Below the pieces are notes generated by a model that did not search any database, was not told where the DNA came from, and saw only the letters and a program-made list of their open reading frames with translations. 64,000 bases of DNA from Cepaea nemoralis (lineage: Eukaryota; Mollusca; Gastropoda; Stylommatophora; Helicidae), in the NCBI GenBank assembly GCA_014155875.1, contig JACEFZ010002085.1, positions 177,501-241,500 on the forward strand, read 5' to 3'. The first letter of the stretch is position 1; the number at the start of each line of letters is the position of its first letter. Made by a program: the position numbers and the translations under genes. Shown here piece after piece: positions 54,950 through 64,000 of this stretch.

Positions 54950-55200
54950 AAGAGGAATAAAAGTCTGTACAAATCAGAAATGAAGAAATCAGGACTCGCG
55001 TGGGGGTTATGGCGCTGTTAGATTTCATTCGAGAACAGCAAGTTAAATGGTTCGGCCATATAACAAGACTACTAACTAACAGTATACCACAACAAGCAAC
55101 GATGTACAGACCAAAAGGAACCAGAAGAAGAGTCCCACCATGTAAACTGAGGGAATAGCAGAATCCATGGTAATCTCAATATATGACACCCATAAACGGG
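54950..55200 (+). mobile_element. LINE C-terminal fragment (type 3), second copy
   Basis: Reads FIREQQVKWFGHITRLLTNS then IPQQATMYRPKGTRRRVPPC, a better-preserved version of the same tail. Confidence 0.65.
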
Positions 55201-56930
55201 CATTCTCCCGCTGTTTATGCTCCACCTCGACACCGCAAGGTACAAGAGGAACATGTTGCGATTATATGATGTTGGACTGCCTTTAAACAAACTAGATATA
55301 CAACAAAGGCACAGTACTCAGAGAGAAGCACAGCTGGATACAAACGAATTACCGTTGTTTAGTGGGCATGACTGACTAGTCACTGAAGGTATAGAAGGAA
55401 GAGTACGTGAGTTGTATAATGGCGCCGATCTAGTGACGTTTGTGTATATATGTACACTACCGATAGACGATGAACTAGATGTTGTGTACACTGGTAATGC
55501 TGTCTTGCTTGTATAAAAGAGGGAGAATGGTTAAAATGCAAGAGGGTCAACTTCATTGCACCAGGTGTGGCCCCAATTAGCTGCGTCTGTCTTTACAAAG
55601 CACCTATCCACATTTCAAAACCCTCCCACAAAGCACAAACTCTATAGCTCCGACGACGACCTCGGGAGTCTCCGAAAATACTTCACTCGGGAACCGAATG
55701 TCAGACTCCAAACATGACACCACTATAGCTTAGCAGCCAAGCTGTGGTAATGTGTACACGTGTGTACACAGTCGCCAGAACAAGAGTATTTTGTGTACAA
55801 AAATAAAAACATGTTATTTACTGACAGACATATATGCCTGTACATTAACTGCAATGTTATATTGTAAAGCAGTTGTTCTCAAGGCTACAGTATGCAACCA
55901 ATGTTACTTGCGGGGTGGTTGGCCTCATGCGGCCCACACGTTTTTAATATTAGCGCACATTTTTTGTTATACACCGCAGTAGCAGATCAAAGAGGAACAG
56001 ATGAGCGAAACGATTCCACTCCAGTTCATGAGACGTATTACGCTTGTTGTGCTGTCCCTATATTTCATAGACCGATCAGCTTTCAATTAGTGATGTGGTA
56101 ATTATTTCGCCAAACACCTTCTCTCCCTAGAACATTGTCTGGGATCCATTTCAGCCTGTATCGAAGTGGAAGCCCAAATTCTTATAGGGGAGTTAACGAC
56201 ACTCAACATGTAGAAGAAAATTCTAGCGGACGTTTAATCAGCTGCCACTGGTGGCATCAATATGGGAACTAGTTGTTGCATACAAAAGAAACGGGCGGGG
56301 CATGTGTGGAAACGTACCGAGTGCAATCGTGTTAATTCTTGAACTCATTCTAATTTATTGAAAGAATGTTCAGGGTAAATTGGCAGTGACATTACTGATA
56401 ATGGAAATTAACTCATACTAACATTCTTCCCTCTATTTAGTTTTTACGGTTGTGTCCCTTAGACATAAACCTTTTCCCTTTGTAACATGTCCTAGTTCCT
56501 TGGCTCAGTTGATTTAATACCGCCCATGTCGTAACGATTTTTGAGAATATAATTTAGCCAGCCGGCCTGCTGGTCATGTGTTTGAATCTCCTTCTAGGCA
56601 GAGATACTTTTCAGTGATCTGGCACCACAAATTGACCCAGCCTAAAATCGGTATCTTGAAATGTCTTGATGAAAAGGCTGTCTGTATGTTATTAATTATA
56701 CCACCCATCATGTACAGCTTGGTCAACTATATGTACTAGCACCAAATACTCAATACGCTTTGTGACGTGGGCATGGGTCCTCTACTGTGTTACTTACTAA
56801 TTCGAAGAGGGACAAGACATTTGGTGATTATTTTAGGCGGTGTGAGCGAGTGTTTACTGTAAAATAAAATGTCAAAAATCATGACCCTTACAGGAAGTAC
56901 AGATATAAAGTGAGCTTTGTCTGCTAATTT
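55201..56930. other. Unrecognised intergenic sequence
   Basis: No exon, tandem array or shared repeat that I can support on either strand. Confidence 0.4.
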
Positions 56931-57690
56931 TTAGACGAAGGAAATATCTGGATAAAGTTATTTTGTCTTAAAGTTTCAGTTTTAGAAGAAAGGAAGATAT
57001 TTATTTAAAGTTATTTTGTGTTAAATATTCATTTTTGGAAGAAAGAAAGCTTATCTAGATAAAGTTAGTTTGTCTTAAAGATTCATTTTTTGAAGAAAGA
57101 AAGCTTATCTAGATAAAGTTAGTTTGTCTTAAAGATTCATTTTTAGAAGAAAGAAAGTTCATCTCATCTCATCTCATCATCTCATCATGTTCCTCTTGTA
57201 CCTTGCGGTTATCCGTTTATACTTCTTAGTTTTTCTACGAGCAGTATGAAGATCCCCTGCCGGCTTGCTAGGCCATTCGCAGGTTTAGGACACAAATCTG
57301 ACCACAGGGAGTCCATCCCCTATGGCGAGCCATAGCCCCTTAAAACCATGACCTCGCGGTCATGGTTTTCCGGTCTGCACCACGTGGAGGTGGGGGTTGA
57401 CTTGTGTAGTCTGCGGTCATCGGCAGGCTACTAATTTTCAATTTTCACCCCTCCCGGGAGAGGCTAGAGGATCCTAACCCTGCTGGCTGCAGGGCCAGGT
57501 GCATTCCACACCTTGCAGACCCATATATCATATCTAGATAAAGTTACTGTGACTTAAAGATTTATTTTTTAGAAGAAAGACATCATATATAGATAAAATT
57601 ACTTTATCTTAAAGATTCATTTGTACAAGTAAGAAATATCTAGATAAAGTAAGTTTGTCTTAACCTTTAATTTTCAGATAGAAATCATAT
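56930..57690. repeat. 54-bp minisatellite interrupted by a 370-bp insertion
   Basis: Units of the type CTTATCTAGATAAAGTTAGT, TTGTCTTAAAGATTCA, AGAAGAAAGAAAG occur on both sides of 57163-57530. The inserted segment starts with CATCTCATCTCATC repeats and ends CAGACCCATA. Confidence 0.75.
57163..57530. mobile_element. Inserted repeat with a central hairpin
   Basis: It is GC-richer than its surroundings and contains AAAACCATGACC and GGTCATGGTTTT as 12-bp arms around TCGC at about 57340-57367. The family is not recognised; no coding frame. Confidence 0.5.
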
Positions 57691-57699
57691 CTAGAAAAA

Positions 57700-58385
57700 G
57701 AGGCAGCGCTAATGATAACAGTTGTTATGTTTTTTAGAATCGGCATTAAATACTCGCGCCAATCTATAGTTGGGTTGAACACATTAGCACTGCCTACATG
57801 TTAAAGAACTATGTGTACTAACATAGAGGTGCAATTAAACATTATATCTTTGTGTCTTCTTTCCCAATGTACAGATTTTTCTGGGCTCTTAATGCTCATT
57901 GCCTGTCATCAGTGCCTGGTGTATAAAATAACATATAGAATTGTGACATACCACTAATGCACACCGGAATATTGTTGTAGTTTTACGCGCGTGTTTATGA
58001 GTGCGTTCTATACGTACACGCACTTATATACACATCCCGTCGGCGCCGACTCCAGTATTCACAACTATTAAATTATGGCCGATAATTTTGTTTCTCCGTC
58101 ATTTGTCTTCCTACACAGAATTGTTGTTTCTTGTTTCTGTTTTATTTGTTAATTTTTTTTTTTTTAATTTCACACATGGAGACAAATGTCTTTGTAGATG
58201 ACATACCAAAATAGTTATGTATGCTCTTTTATTCTTAAACCAGTGTGTTTTTTTATTAAATTTATTTCTTATCCTTGAACATAAAATGTAAATTTGTTGG
58301 TCACCAAAGTTACATTTATTTTTTCAGATAAATGTGTTGTTGCTTTTACCTGCATTGAATACCATACTGCTGTGAACGTTCAAGA
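57700..58385. other. Unrecognised intergenic sequence
   Basis: No supported feature apart from a T-rich run at 58155-58168. Confidence 0.4.
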
Positions 58386-58387
58386 TA

Positions 58388-58500
58388 AAAGTATTGTAAA
58401 ACGCCACACAACGTAAAACTTGCCAAAACATCGACAGCAGCTGAAAATACTGGTGTTGGCTGCAATGTCCTGTAAAGGATATGCGAAACAAAACAACAAC
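58388..58500 (+). mobile_element. SINE S2 core copy
   Basis: AACGTAAAACTTGCCAAAAC, GACAGCAGCTGAAAATACTG and GTCCTGTAAAGGATATGCGA match S2. It runs into AACAAC and then an (AC)n microsatellite, as at 12003. Confidence 0.7.
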
Positions 58501-58503
58501 AAC

Positions 58504-58505
<2 letters not shown>

Positions 58506-58600
<95 letters not shown>
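58506..58600. repeat. (AC)n microsatellite
   Basis: Pure AC for about 94 bp. Confidence 0.97.
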
Positions 58601-58639
58601 CAAGTCCTGAAGCAGGAACTTTAAAAAAATTAATATTGT

Positions 58640-59010
58640 TTAAGGGCTCGCGGTTCCCCAGGGGCAAGAGCCGCCCAATGAGGCCCCATGTCCCTGTGTG
58701 TGATTGTGATGGCCGCTTCTGTTGGTAGCCCTGGCTAGATCAAGTGCAGATACATCTACACTTGGATCTTGGCCAAAAGGCCCAGAAGGAACTTCCTGTG
58801 GATCGGTGATGTGATGGGACCGTCACATTATGAAGGCCTGTATGCACGGGGGTATAGTTTACGTACTATATCTCCGAGGGTATAGTTTATTTACTAAACC
58901 TCCGTGCCGTCAGGCCTACAAAGGTGGTACTGTGTTAGCGGGCGGCAACCGCATGCGGCGGACCACGCTCATGATGTGGTCAGTGTAGCCCCCTGTCATC
59001 CCGGTCATCA
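58640..59010 (-). repeat. Structured GC-rich repeat containing a U2 snRNA-like piece
   Basis: Several hairpins, including two GGTATAGTTT...ACTA foldbacks at 58857-58915 and paired GGCCTG/CAGGCC ends at about 58842 and 58910. No protein frame. Possibly a SINE or a LINE 5' end. Confidence 0.45.
58747..58788 (-). pseudogene. U2 snRNA 5'-end-like fragment
   Basis: The minus strand reads CTTCTGGGCCTTTTGGCCAA then GATCCAAGTGTAGATGTATCTG. From memory, U2 snRNA begins with a near-identical series (CTTCTCGGCCTTTTGGCTAA, GATCAAGTGTAGTATCTG). The match stops at GTATCTG, so this is a fragment about 42 nt long, not a functional gene. Confidence 0.55.
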
Positions 59011-59081
59011 AATGTATATCTGAGGTTATCCTTGGACATAAATGTCGTGAATTTATTGATCACCAAAGGTTCCCTTTCTTA

Positions 59082-59385
<304 letters not shown>

Positions 59386-59450
59386 AGGGGATACATCGGA
59401 ATTGTATTACAGAATTCACACTAATGACATCATTGTTAACTAACGTCTAT

Positions 59451-59564
<114 letters not shown>

Positions 59565-60011
59565 TGGTGTTGAAAAACGAAGACATAAATAATAGATTGC
59601 ACGATTTATTGCCTGGCATATTTCGCTGCATTTTGCCGAGTACATACTGCAGAAATCACACAACATAAAAATGTAAAATGTGCTGGTGTTTTTCCCCCAC
59701 AACATTGAGTATAATGCTGCAATGAACGTTCAAGATAGTGTTATAGTAACATTTGCAGTCATCAAATTTGTTTCTGATTCTAGTCTTGGACATAAAATGT
59801 TACTTTTATGGGTTAAAAAGTTCACTTTATTTTCTCATGTAATCTTATTGTGTTTAACTTATTGAATATCACACAGCTGTTAATGTTCAAGATAGCGTGT
59901 ATTATAACACGCGCGGTGACTTCTGTGTGAAATAAGTAACAATTCTGAACAACTTCCGAACGACTGGAAATGAGACGCACCCACGATGAATAAATGTACA
60001 CAGATATGAAC

Positions 60012-60310
60012 CGGAGATCAGCATGGCCGGATGGATAAGAGCGCTGGTTCTTAAACTTCCGGTATACTGATGCCGAGATAGTGGATTCAACCCATACACC
60101 GGACAGTTGAACTAAAGTGTTAACTGTTGACTTCTCGTCCTTGAGTTGGGGACGTAAATTACAAGTACCCCTGAAGTCAGCGTGGGTTCGCCTGATGGCG
60201 AGGGACACTATTAATAGGAAAAGCTAATCCACACGAAAAAATAAGTCCTGTGCGCTAGAAGTAGTATTACGTGTATGGACTAAGCTTGATTTCAAAGCGA
60301 GCGAGCGCAA
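60012..60310 (+). mobile_element. SINE S1 copy, complete-looking
   Basis: Head: AGCATGGCCGGATGGATAAG (A-box region) and GTGGATTCAACCCATACACC (B-box region). Body: TTGACTTCTCGTCCTTGAGT, TACAAGTACCCCTGAAGTCA, GATGGCGAGGGACACTATTA and GTGTATGGACTAAGCTTGAT. The best example of the family's order in this window. Confidence 0.8.
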
Positions 60311-60626
60311 CAACAAAACACTAAAACAAAAGATATCCACCAACGAAGCGTGAAGTGCCTCTGTTTATATTAATATACCGATCTTCATTCTATATGTGTG
60401 AGCCTAGCAACATTCAGTTGATCCCCAGATGTCGTTAAATGTATATGATCAAAGTTACCATGTGTTTACATATCTTTGTTTGTTTGGTTATTTTTTTTTC
60501 TTTGGTTATGTTTTGTACATATCTTGTCTTGTTTCCAAATCCATAACTGTCAAATAGCAATAACAGGTTTTGTCCCAAACTGATGTGTTTTCTTGTTGCT
60601 TGCTTTGTGGTTTGGAATGAAAGTGC

Positions 60627-60773
<147 letters not shown>

Positions 60774-60799
60774 GCTATGTTTTCTTCTACTTCTTCTTT

Positions 60800-61340
60800 C
60801 GTTCGCTTGAAATTTATTGTCCATATCTGTAGTGTTGTCTCTTGTATAAACTTCACGTGTCTTGTTTAATTCAATCATATGTTTGTCTCATTGTGATGAC
60901 TGTGTTTTTGTGCCTAATAAAGAAATATCGGCATTTGATCTTAAATGTCACATAACAATTTTTAGAACGCCGTGGACCATAAAGAAGAAAACTTGCAGAT
61001 ATTATACACTTTCTGAATATCAAAGAAAACTGACTGATAAACAGTATCACATCTCAGAATCTGGAATATCTTCTCAACATCAAGCGTCAAAATGCGTTTG
61101 AAAAAGCAGCTATGGAAAGCTTGGTTCCTTATATAAGAGCCAGGGGAAAACCAGCAGGGCAATGAACATAGAAATTACAAGACTTTGAGGCCGTGCAACT
61201 GCCAAGGATAGATGACTTTGCCAGCAGAATGTAATGAGAGCGACGCTCTGACGGAATCTCCTAGTAGATGGTATGTATCTATTCCTTATTATAATAGGGG
61301 GTACGCTCGTTTTCCTGAGGTTAATTGTATTATCATTCTT
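60800..61340. other. Unrecognised intergenic sequence
   Basis: AT-rich, no supported feature. Confidence 0.4.
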
Positions 61341-61344
61341 TTTT

Positions 61345-61832
61345 TTTAAATAAGAAATACACTTGAGAACTTATTGACAACTTGCAAAATTGATCGAGAA
61401 AGGCAAGAGGAAGACAAAGACATAAATATCTGTATGGTTTGACCACATGACACTATCGAGGTAATAACCCAGATCTGAGGTTAGCATGGCTGAATAGATA
61501 AAACAGTTCATTCTTAAAACATCCGGTGTGCTGATGCCGTGGAAGCGGGTTCAGTCCCTTCTAGCCCTTGACTTGGGGACATAAATTACAAGTACCTCAG
61601 AAGTTGGAGAGGGTTCACCTGATGGCGAGGGACACTGGTAATAGGGAAAGGTAATCCACATGTAAACATCAGTCCAGTGCAGCAGACGTAGTGGTACGTG
61701 TATGGACTACGCTTGAGTTCAAAGCTTGCGAACCTTAAAGAACCCAGATCTGATCCAGGAATTTGGTGACTGTGTGCGATGTTGAACCATTCCCGCCCAC
61801 GCTTAACTGCATGTCACATGATAATGACGTTG
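61345..61832 (+). mobile_element. RTE-like LINE 3' fragment split by a SINE
   Basis: Left part NTLENLLTTCKIDRERQE, right part with the CCCGCCCACGCTTAACTGCA and CATGTCACATGATAATGACG end, both like the 10431 copy. Bases 61479-61740 are a SINE insertion. Confidence 0.7.
61479..61740 (+). mobile_element. SINE S1 copy with exact target duplication
   Basis: Flanked by AACCCAGATCTGA at 61466-61478 and 61741-61753. The 262-bp insert defines S1 ends: it starts GGTTAGCATGGCTGAATAGA and ends GCGAACCTTAAAG. The B-box region reads AGCGGGTTCAGTCCC. Confidence 0.9.
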
Positions 61833-61854
61833 ACTGGCCATGTCTGCCAAGGAG

Positions 61855-62456
61855 GGCCGCACTGTCAGCTGACAGTCTTAGGTCAGCTGTCAATCCCAGG
61901 TCACCGTCAGTCCTAGGTCAACTGTCAGTCCCAGGTCAACTGTTAGTCCTAGGTCAAGCTGTCAGTCCCAGGTCAGCTGTCAGTCCCAGGTCCAGCTGTC
62001 AGTCCCAGGATCCGCTGTCAGTCCCAGGTCAACTGTCAGTCCTAGGTCAGCTTTCAGTCCCAGGTCAACTGTCAGTCCCAGGTCAACTGTCAGTCCCAGG
62101 TCAGCTGTCAGTCCCAGGTCAGCTGTCAGTCCCAGGTCCGCTGTCAGTCCTAGGTCAGCTGTCAGTCCCAGGTCCGCTGTCAGTCCCAGGTCAACTGTCA
62201 GTCCCAGGTCCGCTGTCAGTCCCAGGTCAACTGTCAGTCCCAGGTCAGCTGTCAGTCCCAGGTCAGCTGTCAGTCCCAGGTCCGCTGTCAGTCCCAGGTC
62301 AACTGTCAGTCCCAGGTCAACTGTCAGTCCCAGGTCAACTGTCAGTCCCAGGTCAGCTGTCAGTCCCAGGTCAGCTGTCAGTCCTAGGTCAACTGTCAGT
62401 CCCAGGTCAGCTGTCAGTCCCAGGTCAGCTGTCAGTCCCAGGTCAGCTGGTCACGT
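61855..62456. repeat. 18-bp minisatellite, about 33 units
   Basis: CTGTCAGTCCCAGGTCAG-type units vary between GGTCAG, GGTCAA and GGTCCG. The open frame (LSVPGQ repeated) results from a period divisible by three, not from a gene. Confidence 0.95.
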
Positions 62457-63425
62457 ATTAGGTCATGATTTATATTACATTTTTCTTCGTCTTGTGTCCG
62501 TGTACCCATGAAAAAATCTTGTAACCCTCTGTAATGTTTTGTGCCCCAGAAGTCTGATAGATCTTGGAGGTGTTCATCATCTGAACTCATTTTCTGTTAA
62601 TTAATATTCAAATCTACTAATGATGGTATTTATACAAGCAAATCAAAGAATGCAGATTTGGGTACTTAGCAATCAAAATTAATCAACTTATCTTTCTCTG
62701 CTGACTACTCGAACGCTTGATGTACAGGAACGTGATTCTCGTGCTAGTTACCGTCGACCTGTTCTGGTTACGTCGGTCGCTTTGTAGAATTGAAACCTGC
62801 TGTGGAAAGAAATGATGTTATTTTCGTTCTGACTTTGTTAACAATCTCCGATTTATACAAAATTTTGAATTGATCTTCTTCTTTTCAAAGTAGCGTTCTT
62901 TTATGCAATTTACATGGGAATGTGGTTCATGTGTACTTCTGACACCATTATACCTGTCAGAGTCCTAACTATTAGCTCCGTCTAGCTCACTGGACTTGGA
63001 CAGGCAAATTACAACATCTACGACACATATATACTAAAACACATGAATGCAATCAGAAACTGGCAGGAGCTATCTCCTGAACAATCATTTATTACAATAT
63101 ATTACAGGCTGACAACATGGTCGCACTTCACGCTCAAACAATCGTACACCACCAACAGCCACGCGCTAGCTCACAATGGCGATCTTTACACTGTCGCCAG
63201 CATGATCATTCACAATCACAACTTCACATCATCCCGCACATATCACAGTTAGTACAATCCTCGAATATCAATACACAACGTTCATCTCCATCTATCCGTC
63301 ACAAACACTATCGTTCTATCGTTCTATCGCTCTCTAGATCTCCACACGTCCGTCTCTATTCACTGTCTCACACACACTGCCTCTCTCCTCGTTGACCTTC
63401 CCACATCACGTGGCTCTGTTCACGG
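62457..63425. other. Unrecognised intergenic sequence
   Basis: No exon, array or shared repeat supported. 63260-63400 is C/T-rich with TCTATCGTTC-like repeats. Confidence 0.4.
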
Positions 63426-63429
63426 GCTT

Positions 63430-63654
63430 TATAACAGTGTCGAAAGGAAGTAATAAGACTTGATCTGTAATCAAAACTTTATTCTTTATTATTAAGACGA
63501 CAAGCCGCGTCTTCTCAGCTGGGCTATCGGATGCTCACCCCTATAACAACATAATACGTCACGATTGAGCATCTCCCACCCCTTTCAGTCTCAATGCTCA
63601 ATCGTGCTGTATCGGAGTTTTCCAATAGACCCCAATTATACCTACACTGTTACA
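63430..63654 (-). repeat. LTR of a second gypsy-type element
   Basis: On the + strand it begins TTATAACAGTGTCG and ends CACTGTTACA, the same end as the LTR at 17276-17561, followed by CCTCCCC and TTTAAAGGAAAA-like sequence equivalent to that element's polypurine side. AATAAA is on the minus strand at about 63490. It contains a 13-bp-arm hairpin (CACGATTGAGCAT at 63560-63572, ATGCTCAATCGTG at 63594-63606). Confidence 0.75.
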
Positions 63655-64000
63655 CCTCCCCATGTTACTTAAAGAATTTTCCTTTTAAAGGAAAAATCTT
63701 TACTCCTAATCCCCATACTCTATTCCCTACTTGTCTTTTAACCTTCGCTAAAACCAAGTTTGAGTAAACAATACATCTTTTACTCTTCTCCCAGTGACTA
63801 TGGTCTGCCTACAACCTCCCCATATACTTCTTCTTCGCCTTTTATTTATATAATACCACGGTTAATCCAACCAGTCCTTCTTTCCTTTTTATTTCCCCAA
63901 CATTATATAATCAACCCACTTCTTCTTCGTTCTTGGTCCTTCAACCAAACATAACATATTTACATATAACATTTCAAATTCACTTTATAATACATCATAA
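63655..64000 (-). mobile_element. 3' end of the second gypsy element's interior, cut by the window
   Basis: AT-rich, non-coding, like the 3' UTR of the first element. Its coding region, if present, lies beyond 64000. Confidence 0.6.

Noticed and set aside
61763..62461. 232-codon frame with LSVPGQ repeats
   Set aside because: An 18-bp minisatellite stays open because its period is divisible by three; no conserved flanks.

Overview
The window is animal nuclear DNA. It is AT-rich and packed with retroelements, SINEs and micro/minisatellites, with one spliced host gene running through it. The LINE, RNase H and SINE mix, the DNA-transposon remnants and the heavy minisatellite load would suit a lophotrochozoan, perhaps a mollusc; that is inference from repeat style, not from a marker gene.

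Host gene. Ten exons on the + strand can be read between 5372 and 54197. Each has AG/GT borders and compatible phase, and together they give 912 codons including the stop with no frame break. Every junction is phase 0 except one split Arg codon (46588/51174). The product is a long, charged coiled coil (exons at 5372-34476), a short linker carried partly by a 24-nt microexon (40921-40944), and a 534-codon Ser/Pro-rich, probably disordered region, followed by a 52-residue C-terminus. The 5' end lies outside the window. The protein resembles SOGA/MTCL-type coiled-coil proteins in style, but I cannot confirm the family. Between 5.4 and 54 kb almost everything else is intronic.

Mobile elements. 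A Ty3/gypsy LTR retrotransposon (17276-25561, minus strand) has two LTRs identical over 286 bp and a CTCT target duplication, so it inserted recently; gag is broken by a frameshift and pro-pol by one TGA. The LTR of a second gypsy element starts at 63430 and its interior runs off the window. A CR1/Jockey-like LINE (43619-46425), an RNase H-encoding I-like LINE (28990-30612) and many 3' fragments of LINEs of endonuclease/RT type (RTE-like; degenerate RHGT ends and TGATGATG tails) fill the introns. Three non-autonomous hAT elements have CAGTG termini and 8-bp duplications. A mariner-like remnant sits at 50388-50893. At least two SINE families recur. Several insertions are nested, with readable target duplications.

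Tandem repeats. There are satellite-like arrays of 40, 37, 28, 24, 64, 45, 54 and 18 bp units plus long microsatellites. The 28-bp array (34487-39912) is about 5 kb, fills most of one intron and has a 4-5 unit higher-order pattern.

55-63.4 kb lies downstream of the gene: repeats, SINEs, a U2 snRNA-like fragment and sequence I do not recognise. No bacterial-type operon, CRISPR array or rRNA gene is visible.
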